Source: Actinoalloteichus hoggarensis (GTDB lineage Bacteria; Actinomycetota; Actinomycetes; Mycobacteriales; Pseudonocardiaceae). From it: a DNA stretch of 64,000 nt. The stretch lies in contig NZ_CP022521.1 of the NCBI RefSeq assembly GCF_002234535.1, positions 5,440,001 to 5,504,000 on the forward strand, read 5' to 3'. The number at the start of each line of letters is the position of its first letter. Positions within the stretch are counted from its first letter, which is position 1. The position numbers were made by a program, and so were the translations under genes. Shown here one piece after another: positions 53,480 through 61,922 of this stretch. A model generated the notes under the pieces. It did no database searches. It saw only the letters and a program-made list of their open reading frames with translations, and was not told the origin of the DNA.

Positions 53480-53839
53480 GTCCGTCTGCTCCGTGCGTCG
53501 ACGATGGACTGGTGCGTCTCGGGCGACCGCGCCAGCACACCGCCGGACCCCGCTCGATCGGTGGGGCGTCACTCCTCGGTGTCGCCTGCCGCCGGACATC
53601 ACCGGTACCGAGGGTAGCGGCGGGCGACACCCCGATCCGCGACCGGGCGGCGGCTCGGTGGACGTCCGCCCGCCTGCCGCGATCACCCGCCGACGCGATC
53701 ATCCGCTGTCGAGATCACCCGCTGTCGAGATCAGGCGTTGCCGCGATCAGGCGTTGCCGGGGTCACTCGCCACGCACCGACCGGGTCGGCGGTGGTCAGC
53801 CGCGAGCGGCCCCGCGACTCCGCCCCGGGCGGGTGAAGC
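53480..53839. other. 360-bp intergenic region with degenerate tandem repeats
   Basis: Lies between the mgtE stop and the start of the membrane protein gene, both on the minus strand, so it should hold the latter's promoter. It contains the 16-bp tandem array at 53681-53760. No gene is recognised. Confidence 0.55.
53681..53760. repeat. degenerate 16-bp tandem repeat, five units
   Basis: Five head-to-tail 16-bp units starting at 53681, 53697, 53713, 53729 and 53745, each beginning GATCA, for example GATCACCCGCTGTCGA and GATCAGGCGTTGCCGC. A sixth partial copy (GGTCACTCGCC) follows. The units fall into two subtypes, so duplication happened in steps. Copy number is likely to vary between strains. 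The array lies ~200 bp upstream of a membrane-protein gene and could bind a regulator, but no evidence supports that directly. Confidence 0.7.
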
Positions 53840-55168
53840 TCAGAGCCCGAGCACGGCGTGCGCGGTGAGGAAGTAGATGATCAACCCGGTCGCGTCGACC
53901 AGGGTGGTGACCATCGGGGCGGAGACCACCGCCGGGTCGACGCCGATCTTCTTCGCCAGCAGGGGCATCCCGCCCCCCACGACGGCGGCCCAGGCGCAGA
54001 CCGCGATCAGCGACAGGGCCACCACCAGCCCGAGCCGCCAGCCTGCGAACAGGGTGCACACGACCACGCCGATCGCCGCGAGAGCGACGCCTAGGACCAG
54101 GCCGACCCGACCCTCCCGCCAGAGCACCTTCGGCAGGTCCCCGAAGCGCACGTCGCCGACGGCCAGCGCCCGCACGACCGACGTGGCCGACTGGGAGCCC
54201 GCGTTGCCGCCCGTGCCGGTGATCAGCGGGATGAACAGGGCAAGGGCCGTCACCTCGGCGAGGCTGGCCTCGAAGAAGGTCAGGACGTTCACCGTCATGG
54301 TGGCCGCCACGATCAGCAACAGCAGCCAGGGCAGCCGAGACCGGGCCAGCGCGAGCACCCCTGCCGCGAGATAGGGCCTGCCGAGCGGACTGGCGGCCGC
54401 CTGCCGCTCGACGTCCTCGGTGTCGGCCTCCTCGATGACCTCGATCGCGTCGTCGACGGTGAGCAGCCCGACGAGCCGCTGCTCGCTGTCGACGATCGGC
54501 AGCCCGAGCAGGTCGGCCTCCTGCATGAGTCGCGCGGCGCCCTCCGCCTCGTCGGTGGCGGCCACCGAGGGGACCTCGGTGTTCACGAGTTCGTCGAGGC
54601 GTTCCTCGGGGTCGCTGAGCACCAGCGTGCGCAGCGAGACCACGCCGAGCAGCCTGCGTCCGATGTCGATGACGGGCAGCGTGTAGACGGTCTCGGCGTC
54701 GGCGCCCCGGAGCCGAACCGTCGCCAGCGCCTCCGCGACCGACTGCCATGGATGCACCCAGACGACCTCCGGGGTCATCACCCGGCCCACCGAGCCCTCG
54801 GGATACCCGAGCAGGGCGGCGGTGGTGCGCCGCTCCCCGGGACTCAGACCCGCGAGAACGCGCCGGACCACGGTGGCGGGGGCCTCCGCCAGCATCCGGG
54901 CCCGGTCGTCGGGGTCCATCTCCTCGACCAGCTCACGGAAGGCCTGATCACGCAGGCCGTCCAGCACACACTGCTGGTGCACCGGGTCCAGCTCCTCGAA
55001 GACCTCCAGCGCCCGGTCCTTCTCCAGAAGCCGGAAGGGCAGCGCCATAGCGGGCTGGTCGAGACGGCCGAGCTCGGCGGCGACCTCGTGTGGCGGTCGG
55101 TCGTCGAGCCATCGTCGCAGCGCGCCGAGGTCCTCGGCTTCGACGAGGTCGCGCAGCTCGTCCTCCAT
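53840..55168 (-). CDS. mgtE: MgtE-family magnesium transporter
   Basis: A 442-residue Mg2+ channel. ATG 55168 has GGAGG 8 nt upstream. The N domain (~1-125) contains 'LDQPAMALPFRLLEKDRALEVFEELDP' and 'LVEEMDPDDRARML'. The CBS pair (~130-255) shows 'VMTPEVVWVHPWQSVAEAL', 'VVSLRTLVLSDPEERLDEL' and 'LLGLPIVDSEQRLVGLLTVDDAIEVIEEADTED'. The membrane domain has five helices with the pore signature 'LFIPLITGTGGNAGSQSATSVVRAL' and 'APMVTTLVDATGLIIYFL'. The N and CBS domains close the pore when cytoplasmic Mg2+ is high. No M-box riboswitch is visible upstream. Confidence 0.96.
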   Translation of the reverse strand: MEDELRDLVEAEDLGALRRWLDDRPPHEVAAELGRLDQPAMALPFRLLEKDRALEVFEELDPVHQQCVLDGLRDQAFRELVEEMDPDDRARMLAEAPATVVRRVLAGLSPGERRTTAALLGYPEGSVGRVMTPEVVWVHPWQSVAEALATVRLRGADAETVYTLPVIDIGRRLLGVVSLRTLVLSDPEERLDELVNTEVPSVAATDEAEGAARLMQEADLLGLPIVDSEQRLVGLLTVDDAIEVIEEADTEDVERQAAASPLGRPYLAAGVLALARSRLPWLLLLIVAATMTVNVLTFFEASLAEVTALALFIPLITGTGGNAGSQSATSVVRALAVGDVRFGDLPKVLWREGRVGLVLGVALAAIGVVVCTLFAGWRLGLVVALSLIAVCAWAAVVGGGMPLLAKKIGVDPAVVSAPMVTTLVDATGLIIYFLTAHAVLGL

Positions 55169-55778
55169 CAGGTCAGCCTCCAGCCGATCGCGGACCGCCG
55201 CACAACCTACTCCGGGCCGCGCCGGGGGTCGTCGACGCCGCGCCTGCCGTGCCCGCGCCGACACTCGGCCGGGGGGAGATCGACGGGCGAGCGGGCGCTG
55301 ATCGTGGTGAGGCCGCCTGCGTGCCGCGGCCCGTCGCCGCGCCGCCGTGGGCCCGGGCGGCCTGCCCACGGTGGGGGGCGAAGCGGGGCGGAGGGAGAGC
55401 CGCGGGGCGATCGGCGCCGCGGGCCACGCGGCAGGCAGGCCTCCGAGGCTCGGGAGCGCGCCGGTCCCGACCCGGATGTGTTCGTTCGGGGAGATCTCGT
55501 CGCGGCGGCGGCACGGGTGTGTCGCCCCACCCGGATCAGCACGCGCTGGTTTCGCGCCGAAGCCTGTTCACTTCCACGAAGCCACCAGCCGCGACGGACG
55601 AGGTTCGCGCGCCCAGGGCGGACGAGAAGTCGGAACACGGATCCGCCCTCTCTACGACGTCCCGGAACAGTCGCCGCGGGCAGCCCGCACCGGGGGACGC
55701 ACGTCTGTCGGACAGATCCACTGAACAGAAGGGCCGGTCCGCACAACGTAACGAACTGGCATATCGAACGGACTCCCG
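55169..55778. other. 610-bp region with no recognised gene
   Basis: Divergent spacer between mgtE and the DUF4232-like remnant. The frames across it are Arg/Pro/Gly-rich on both strands. No inverted repeat, riboswitch or mobile-element end was found. It should hold the mgtE promoter. Confidence 0.55.
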
Positions 55779-56155
55779 ATGCGGAAGACGACTCGGACGA
55801 CGACCACCCTCGCCGGGGTTCTCGGCGGCGCGCTACTGCCGGCCGCCGGACAGACCAGCGCGGGCGCGACGGCGACGGAGCCCGACTCTCGCGAGGGCGC
55901 CGTCACCACCTGCACGGCATCGGACGTCGAGGTCGACCTCAACCCACAGCCCGAGCGCCCCGCCGACTACCTGCTGGCGCTGACGAACGCCTCGGACCAG
56001 ACCTGCGAGTCGGCGGCGAGATCGGGCCGACCGGTCAGAACATGGCAGGCGAGCCGATCGAGGAGGTGCCGAACGAGTCCGTCGATCACCCCGGCGCCCG
56101 CTCCGTCTTGCGTGGCCGAGGATCATGCGACGTCTCGGCAGGTGGGTCCGGGTGA
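55779..56155 (+). pseudogene. frameshifted DUF4232-like secreted protein remnant
   Basis: The frame from ATG 55779 begins with a signal peptide ('TTTTLAGVLGGALLPAAGQTSAGA') and then 'TTCTASDVEVDLNPQPERPADYLLALTNASDQTCE', the opening of DUF4232 domains (a Cys-containing, exported beta-sandwich). After about position 56010 that frame turns Arg/Ser-rich. The expected continuation appears in another frame of the same strand: 'GGEIGPTGQNMAGEPIEEVPNESVDHPGA', which ends at TGA 56153-56155, well short of a normal domain. This indicates a frameshift near 56010-56020 plus loss of the 3' part, next to the M14 peptidase gene. A sequencing error could explain the frameshift but not the truncation. Confidence 0.55.
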
Positions 56156-56161
56156 CGGACC

Positions 56162-57514
56162 TCAGCAGCGCGCCGACGGCGTTCCGGCCGTCAGCGAGAA
56201 CCGGGCCCGCTCGTCGAGCAGCAGCGGGATCAGCTCCCGCAGCGGCTGCGCCATCGGCACCAGCACGCCGTCGCGGCCGGGCAGGCTCCGCACGCCGTGC
56301 GCCGCCAGTGTCGACTCGACCTCGGCGAACTGCTCAGCGGTCAGCCGGTATCCGCAGACCCGCTCGGTGAGGACGTCCTCGGGTGCGGGCTCCTCATTGT
56401 CGGCTCCGCCGAAGTAGACGGGTCCGTGGTTGGCGTAGCCCGCCGCCCGCGCGGCGGCCGTGGTCAGGCTGATCCGCGTGCCCCGCTCCCGCAGCATGTC
56501 GAGCGCCCCGGCCAGCCCCGCGAGCTGCGAGTCGACGCGGCGACGATTGTTCACCGCCGGGTCGGCCAGCTCCTCCTCGGTCAGCGCGGTGGTCCTGGTC
56601 TCGACGAGGATGCCGACGGCGTCCTTGATTCCCGCCGTGTTGCGCAGGATGCGTTCCTGGCCGTCGCCCGCGACCTGTTCGATCGGCTCGCCGGTCTCCG
56701 GGTCGACGTGGATGCCGTAGATGCCGCTGGTGAAGCCCGCCGCCTCCACCGCCGGTCGCACGTACTCCTCGGAGAGCGCCTCGGCGAGCGCGTGAACCCG
56801 GTCGTCGGTGTTGAGGTTGCGCGGCCACAGCGAGAGGAAGTCGCGGTCGTACACCGGCGGTCGGGCGCCGTACTCGTGCAGGTCGTAGACGACGTCCGGC
56901 CGGTGGTCACGGAACAGCTCGGCGATGGTGCGGGCCTCGGGCGTGGTCAGCGCGAGGTGATCTCGATTGACGTCGACGCCCGCGGCGTTGCCTCGGGTGT
57001 TCGCGACGAAGCCGTCCGGGTTCACGGTGGGCACGAACAGCAGCTCGGTGGTCCGCAGCAGCCGCTCGACGGCGCGGTCCTGTGTGAAGGCCAGATCACG
57101 GATCATGGACAGACACGCCTCACGTCCCGACGGCTCATTGCCGTGCTGCGTGCACAACGACAGGACCGTGGTCCGCGCGGGTCCGAACCGGGGACCGCCG
57201 ATCCGCACCAGGTTGAGCGGCCTGCCCTCCAGTGACGTGCCCGCCTGCGCCATCTCGACGTGGTCGCCGCGCTCGACGACCTCGTCGAGGAAGGCGATCT
57301 CCTCGTCCTCCGTGGTCCAGGCGGCGCCCGAGGTGCGCTCGAAACCGGTGCGCGGGGGCTCGGCCGTCGACGGGGCCTGCGGGTCGGAGTGGGTCTCGGT
57401 CCCGGCGAGGGCGGAGCCGCCCGAGACGATGAACAGCGTGGCGGCGAGGAGACCCGCCCCCAGTCGGCCGGCCAGGGCGGTGCGTCGTCCGCCGGGCTCT
57501 CGGAGGGTGGACAC
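56162..57514 (-). CDS. secreted M14-family zinc carboxypeptidase
   Basis: A 450-residue exported peptidase. GTG 57514 has AAGGGAGA 6 nt upstream. The N-terminus is a signal peptide ('LGAGLLAATLFIVSGGSALAG', cut near ~38). The M14 domain has 'LSLCTQHGNEPSGREA' (zinc ligands His ~124 and Glu ~127), 'VPTVNPDGFVANTRGNAAGVDVNRDH', 'VVYDLHEYG' (third ligand His ~213) and 'GILVETRTT' (catalytic Glu ~305), so the active site is intact. It would remove C-terminal residues from peptides, possibly wall-derived. The last ~110 residues form an extra beta-rich domain. The gene lies 72 bp downstream of the riboflavin-transporter gene; co-transcription is possible. Confidence 0.93.
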   Translation of the reverse strand: MSTLREPGGRRTALAGRLGAGLLAATLFIVSGGSALAGTETHSDPQAPSTAEPPRTGFERTSGAAWTTEDEEIAFLDEVVERGDHVEMAQAGTSLEGRPLNLVRIGGPRFGPARTTVLSLCTQHGNEPSGREACLSMIRDLAFTQDRAVERLLRTTELLFVPTVNPDGFVANTRGNAAGVDVNRDHLALTTPEARTIAELFRDHRPDVVYDLHEYGARPPVYDRDFLSLWPRNLNTDDRVHALAEALSEEYVRPAVEAAGFTSGIYGIHVDPETGEPIEQVAGDGQERILRNTAGIKDAVGILVETRTTALTEEELADPAVNNRRRVDSQLAGLAGALDMLRERGTRISLTTAAARAAGYANHGPVYFGGADNEEPAPEDVLTERVCGYRLTAEQFAEVESTLAAHGVRSLPGRDGVLVPMAQPLRELIPLLLDERARFSLTAGTPSARC

Positions 57515-57586
57515 GATGTTCTCCCTTCCGTGCCGGGGAGCGGCCCGGCAGCGAAAGAGAAGGACATCAAGGATCTCGTAGAGCGG

Positions 57587-58246
57587 TCAAGCAGCTGATC
57601 GTGTTCCGCTTCCCGGACCCGCCGAGTCCGCCGCGGCCGAATGCTGCGCCCGTGCGGCGCGGGCCCACTGAAGCCAGCCCTGGATCACCAGGACCGCGAA
57701 CACCACGTACACCAACGCGCTGAACCACAGCCCAGAGGCCAGCTGCAGCGGAACACCGACCGCGTCGACCGCCAACCAGACCAGCCAGAACTCGACGAGG
57801 CCTCGGCTCTGGGCGAGGAAGGCCACCGCCGTCCCGATGAAGATCCAGGCGTCCGGCCACGGCGCCCAGGACGCGTTCAGCGCGTCCAGCAGCAGGGCGA
57901 ACACCGTGGTGCCACCGACCATGAGCCCCAGCAGAGCCAGCCGCTCGACGCCGGTCGCCGGGCGGACCGCGACGCCGTAGACGGGATCGCGTCGCCTGCT
58001 CCACGCCCACCAGCCGTAGATCGAGATCGCCAGGATCACCACCTGCCGGACGGCCAGGCCGCCGAGCTGCGCCGAGAAGTAGACGCTGAACAGCAGCACC
58101 GTGGCGGCGACCTGCACCGGCCAGGTCCACAGGGTTCGACGCTGCGCGAGGAAGACCACCGCCAGGGCGCAGAGCTGCCCGATGAACTCGGCCCAGGAGA
58201 CCTGTTGGCCGAGCAGCACCAGGTGATGTTCCAGCAGCAGGCTCAT
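57587..58246 (-). CDS. ribM: riboflavin transporter, PnuC-fold (RibM/PnuX type)
   Basis: A 219-residue membrane protein of the PnuC fold with about seven helices and the family motif 'ISIYGWWAWSRRRDPVYG', plus 'FLAQRRTLWTWPVQVAATVLLF' and 'DAWIFIGTAVAFLAQSRGLVEFWLVWLAVDAVGVPLQL'. PnuC proteins import nicotinamide riboside or thiamine, but the branch called PnuX/RibM in Corynebacterium and Streptomyces imports riboflavin and sits behind an FMN riboswitch. An FMN riboswitch is present 78 bp upstream here, so riboflavin is the likely substrate. ATG 58246 has GGGGAGG 7-8 nt upstream; the frame reaches 58264. Confidence 0.9.
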   Translation of the reverse strand: MSLLLEHHLVLLGQQVSWAEFIGQLCALAVVFLAQRRTLWTWPVQVAATVLLFSVYFSAQLGGLAVRQVVILAISIYGWWAWSRRRDPVYGVAVRPATGVERLALLGLMVGGTTVFALLLDALNASWAPWPDAWIFIGTAVAFLAQSRGLVEFWLVWLAVDAVGVPLQLASGLWFSALVYVVFAVLVIQGWLQWARAARAQHSAAADSAGPGSGTRSAA

Positions 58247-58324
58247 CTCGCGTCCTCCCCGCACCCTCGGTCCCCGGGGTCACGAACGCGAGGTCGACGG
58301 CACACGACGGCGCCGCCGACTCGC

Positions 58325-58458
58325 GTGCGCCGCCTACCATCCGGACTTTCACCGTCGGTCCCGGAGTTCCACCGGGTCAACCGTCGCGGCCGAAGATCAG
58401 CCGGACGGGTCGCGGACTGTCACCGCCGGTTCGGACTTCCACCGACCCCGGAGCGCAC
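58325..58458 (-). promoter_or_regulatory. FMN riboswitch (RFN element) controlling ribM
   Basis: The minus strand from 58458 to 58325 carries the RFN element: closing stem GTGCGC/GCGCAC (58453-58458 with 58325-58330), then 'GGGGTCGGTGGAAGTCCGAA', 'CCGGCGGTGACAGTCCGCGA', a variable arm, 'GGTGGAACTCCGGGACCGAC' and 'GGTGAAAGTCCGGATGG'. These are the conserved FMN-binding boxes in the correct order. FMN binding would shut off the downstream transporter. The ~78-nt expression platform up to ATG 58246 includes the ribosome binding site, so control of translation initiation is likely, as for other actinobacterial RFN elements; no terminator hairpin with a U-tract is visible. Confidence 0.93.
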
Positions 58459-58624
58459 GTCGTCTGTTCAGCCGAAACCACGAACGGCCCGGGGGCATTC
58501 CGTCGTCCCGCGCCCACTCGACGTGAGCTGCGACACCACCGCCGTCCCGGCTGCGGGCGGAGCGATGCCATGGACGACGGACGCCACCGGGCCGTGTCGG
58601 TCGACGCGGCGAGAGGACCGTCGA

Positions 58625-59482
58625 TCAGCCGGGCTGGCCGCCGGAGTCGAAGGGGTCGGTGTCGCCGGGCCTGCGCCGGGGTCGACCCGCGGGGCGGTCG
58701 CGCCCCTCGCCCGCGCCTCCCGCGGTGGCGGCGCCGGCCCGGGAGGACTCGCTCTCGAAGTGGTCCAGCCAGGTGGCCCACCGCTGCTGCGCGGGCTTGA
58801 TGAGTCCGCCGCCCAGGCCGACGACGAGGATGCCGCCGAGGGTGGCCAGCACCGTGACCAGCACCGGGAGCGTGACGGTCACCGCGATCCCGAGCTGGTT
58901 GAGCGCGGCGATGACGCCGAGGCCGATCAGGAACACGAAGGCCAGGGTGCCCAGCAGATGCCCGTAGGACCGGCCCGCGAGGGCGGAGCGGATCAGATCA
59001 CGCACCACGCGGCCGATGGCCGCCGCGATGAGCACCAGGATCAGCGCGACCACGACGCGGGGAATGTAGACGATGACCGAGTGCAACAGCTGGCTGATGG
59101 CGTTGCCGGAGCCGAAGACGCTGAACGCGATCTGCAACGTGATCAGCAGGATGAAGTAGTAGACGATCTTGATGACGATCTCGCCGAGATCCACCTTGGA
59201 CTTGCTGAGCATGTCGGAGAGCCCGGTCTTCTCGACCAGCCGGTGGAAGCCCGCACGATGCAGCAACAGCCCGAGCGCCTTGGCCAGGCCCTTGGCGATC
59301 AACCAGCCGATCAGCAGGATGATAAGGAAACCGATGAGTTTGGGCACGAACGTGGCGATCATGGACCAGGCTTCTCCGAGCCCGCTGCGAATGTTCTCGC
59401 CCACCGCTTCCTCCTCGTCAAGCGACTTGTGTTCCTCCGTCTCCTCCAGATCGTTTCTCGGCGAGGCCGCCGATGCCGTCAT
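58625..59482 (-). CDS. TM-helix (MscS-related, CmpX-type) membrane protein
   Basis: A 285-residue protein with conserved TM-helix repeats (PF05552-like): 'FVPKLIGFLIILLIGWLIAKGLAKALGLLLHRAGF', then 'YYFILLITLQIAFSVFGSGNAISQLLHSVIVYIPRVVVALILVLIAAAIGRVVRDLI', and a third helix pair '...HLLGTLAFVFLIGLGVIAALNQLGIA' with 'LPVLVTVLATLGGILVVGLGGGLIKPAQQRW'. It lacks the MscS beta-domain, so it resembles the small channel-like proteins of the CmpX group. The N-terminus (~40 residues, acidic) and the C-terminal ~50 residues (Gly/Arg/Asp-rich) are disordered. ATG 59482 is chosen; the frame extends to 59602 without conserved sequence. An osmotic or membrane-stress role is inferred. Confidence 0.85.
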   Translation of the reverse strand: MTASAASPRNDLEETEEHKSLDEEEAVGENIRSGLGEAWSMIATFVPKLIGFLIILLIGWLIAKGLAKALGLLLHRAGFHRLVEKTGLSDMLSKSKVDLGEIVIKIVYYFILLITLQIAFSVFGSGNAISQLLHSVIVYIPRVVVALILVLIAAAIGRVVRDLIRSALAGRSYGHLLGTLAFVFLIGLGVIAALNQLGIAVTVTLPVLVTVLATLGGILVVGLGGGLIKPAQQRWATWLDHFESESSRAGAATAGGAGEGRDRPAGRPRRRPGDTDPFDSGGQPG

Positions 59483-60347
59483 CGCCACGCGGCACGAAAG
59501 GGGGAAATCGCAGCCGACGAACCCGCCGAGGCGCTCCACCGAGACCGTCGAGCCGAGGAGGGCACCCGCTCCACGCCGACACCCGACGCAGGTCAGAAGC
59601 ACACCGTCACGGTGGCGGCTCGATCGGAGGTCCGCCGGACGGGCTGAGACTCATTCTCCGGATACCGACGCGGGACCGCGCCGTTTCCCATTCTTCACGA
59701 CGGTTCCCGAATACCACGAAATCGCGGAACCCGCCCGCCGAGACGCCCGCCGGAATCAAGGCTTCTCGCGACCGACTCGGTCCAGGTCGAGATCATGCCC
59801 GCAATCCCGGGAATAAGCCGCGAAGTCGGCCGCCGTGCGGCGGACCGCCGCACGGCGGCGTGGAGTGCCCGCCGCCGCATCCTGCGACACGCCGTCCGTG
59901 CTCGCCCGCCGGAGTCGTCGACCCTGTCCACCGATCGCCTGCGGCTCGCCGCGTTCGTCGATCGCAGGCGCGCCCAGTCGTGCGGCGACGTTCCCGGACG
60001 ACGGCGACTCGGCGGCGGGCGACTCGGCGGCGGGCGACGTGCGGCCGTCACGGGAACAGCGATCACGGGAGCGGCGGGCAGGCTCTCGGACGGCGATCAA
60101 CGCGGACCCCCGGCCCGTCGTCGGTCCACGGGGGCACACGGCCGACCGGATCACGTACCCGGCACGAGCACATCGCCCGAACCCGGAGATGCGCGTCGAC
60201 GTCGTCGGACGGCCGGTCGCACCGGCTCGCCGGCCTACCGGCCCGGCCGGCGGACTCGTCGGTCCCGCTGTTCGTCACCGCCCGACCTCGACGGTGGAGT
60301 CATGCCCGCCCCGTTCCATCGCGGGCACCCATGCGATTCTGGCGGCC
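59483..60347. other. 865-bp divergent region upstream of the fatty-acid regulator
   Basis: Lies between the TM-helix gene and the PucR/FasR-type regulator. Frames on both strands are Arg-rich and unrecognisable. It contains a 15-bp direct duplication (GCGACTCGGCGGCGG at 60004-60018 and 60019-60033, then GCGAC). Both promoters must lie here; none can be fixed by eye. Confidence 0.55.
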
Positions 60348-61556
60348 ATGGGCGAGGCCATCGAAGCAGGACAGGCCAGGAACGGGCTGTCTGTACAGAC
60401 CCTGCGCAGGCTGGAGTACGCCTCCGGCGGCCTGGCCACCGCCAGCATCGCCTCCATGCAGAGCGTGCTCCCGTGGTTCCGCAGGCTGCCCGCCGATCAG
60501 CGGGCGAGCATCCTGCTGATCATCCAGGCCGGGGTGGCGAACTTCATCGTCTGGCTGAGCGAGTCGGAGGCGGCGCCGAGGGTGACGGCCGAGGGCTTCC
60601 TGCGCGCCGCGCCCAAGGACCTGTCCCGGTGGATGAGCCTGCGGCAGACCGTCGAACTGGTCCGCATCGCCATCGACGTCTTCGAACAGCAGCTCCCCGA
60701 ACTCGCCGCCGACGACGACGAGCGGGCCGTGCTGACCGAGGGCATCCTGCGTTTCGGCCGCGAGATCGCCTTCACCGCCGCCACCTCCTATGCGGCGGCG
60801 GCGGAGGCCAGAGGCGCGTGGGACGCCCGGTTGGAGTCGCTGATCGTCGACGGCGTCGTACGCGGCGACGCCGAGGAGTCGCTGCTCTCCAGGGCCTCGG
60901 CCCTGGGCTGGGACCAGCCGGTCGCCGCCACCGTGCTGGTCGGCAATCCGCCGTCGACCGATCCTCCCGCCGTGCTCTACGAGGTCCGCAGCCGTGCGGC
61001 CAGGGTGTCGCGGCCGGTGTTGCTGGGCGTGCACGGCTCACGGCTGGTCGTGGTGCTCGGCGGGATGGTGGACGCGACCGAGGAACGCGACGTCCTGCTG
61101 AAGATCTCCGAGGGATTCGGCGACGGACCCGTCGTGGCGGGCCCCACCGTGGAGAGTCTCGCCGATGCCCACCGCTCCGCGGAGGACGCGCTCTCCGGGC
61201 TGCGGGCCGTGGTGGCCTGGCCCGCGGCTCCCCGTCCTGTCCGGTCCACCGACCTGCTGCCGGAACGGGCGCTGGCGGGCGACCCCGGCGCGGAGCGGCA
61301 GCTGGTCGAGCAGGTGATGTTGCCGCTGGCGGAGTCCAGCGGCGGGCTGCTGGAGACGGTGCAGGCCTACCTCGAGGTCGGCGGCGTCCTGGAGACCTGC
61401 GCGAAGACGCTCTTCGTGCATCCGAACACCGTGCGGTACCGGCTGCGTCGCGTGGCCGAGCTGACCGGATACAACCCCGCCGACCCGCGTGACGCGCTGG
61501 TCCTTCAGGTCGCGTTGAAGGTCGGCAGGCTCGCCCAGGCTCGCGGGCTGTGGTGA
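60348..61556 (+). CDS. fasR: PucR-type regulator of fatty-acid synthesis (FasR/Rv2242-like)
   Basis: A 402-residue transcription regulator. ATG 60348 gives a ~15-residue lead before 'LRRLEYASGGLATASIASMQSVLPWFRRLPADQRASILLIIQAGVANFIVWL', the N-terminal domain of the Rv2242/FasR group. A middle domain includes 'GREIAFTAATSYAAAAEARGAWDARLE'. The C-terminal PucR helix-turn-helix (~340-400) reads 'VQAYLEVGGVLETCAKTLFVHPNTVRYRLRRVAELTGYNPADPRDALVLQVALKVGR'. In Streptomyces and Mycobacterium, this regulator activates the fabD-led fatty-acid synthase operon immediately downstream, which fits its place 366 bp upstream of fabD here. The ribosome binding site is weak, and an upstream GTG near 60294 cannot be excluded. 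Confidence 0.93.
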   Translation: MGEAIEAGQARNGLSVQTLRRLEYASGGLATASIASMQSVLPWFRRLPADQRASILLIIQAGVANFIVWLSESEAAPRVTAEGFLRAAPKDLSRWMSLRQTVELVRIAIDVFEQQLPELAADDDERAVLTEGILRFGREIAFTAATSYAAAAEARGAWDARLESLIVDGVVRGDAEESLLSRASALGWDQPVAATVLVGNPPSTDPPAVLYEVRSRAARVSRPVLLGVHGSRLVVVLGGMVDATEERDVLLKISEGFGDGPVVAGPTVESLADAHRSAEDALSGLRAVVAWPAAPRPVRSTDLLPERALAGDPGAERQLVEQVMLPLAESSGGLLETVQAYLEVGGVLETCAKTLFVHPNTVRYRLRRVAELTGYNPADPRDALVLQVALKVGRLAQARGLW

Positions 61557-61922
61557 ACGGCGCCACCGCCGAGGACGCTTCGTGGCCCGCTCTGGCTCCC
61601 GCTTGACGGCGACGGCCCGCGGGTCAGGGCATCCCGGCGGGCACGCGGCGAAGCCCGTCCGGCACGACACCGCGACGTGATGTCGGACACCGGCCGCGCC
61701 CGCCCGAGGCGCCGTCGGCAGGCTCGTACCGCGGCCGCCGTGCCGCCACCAGACGCATCGAGAACCCCGGCCTATCTCGAAGGACCCGTGATCGGACACA
61801 AGGAACGGCCGTCCCACGTCGCAGGAGCCGTGACCGCCTTGTAGGAACCCCACAACGAAGGGCCTGGGACTTCGTCAGCCACAGCATCACAGCCTGACAA
61901 CGCGGGCGTGTTCAGTGAACGG
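61557..61922. other. 366-bp region upstream of fabD
   Basis: Intergenic spacer between the regulator and fabD. It must contain the fabD promoter and probably the regulator's binding site; the candidate palindrome at 61839-61855 is listed separately. The segment from about 61790 is less GC-rich than the rest. No gene is recognised. Confidence 0.55.
61839..61855. promoter_or_regulatory. candidate operator upstream of fabD
   Basis: TTGTAGG-AAC-CCCACAA (61839-61855) is an imperfect 17-bp palindrome (6 of 7 arm positions pair) ~68 bp before the chosen fabD start. It lies where an activator of the fab operon would be expected to bind. The link to the upstream regulator is inferred from position alone. 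Confidence 0.35.

Noticed and set aside
53681-53760. CRISPR array
   Set aside because: Units are 16 bp with no unique spacers and no cas genes nearby; this is a plain tandem repeat. The 13- and 15-bp repeats elsewhere were rejected for the same reason.
57587-58246. Call as nicotinamide riboside transporter PnuC
   Set aside because: The fold fits, but the FMN riboswitch immediately upstream favours the riboflavin-transporting PnuX/RibM branch.
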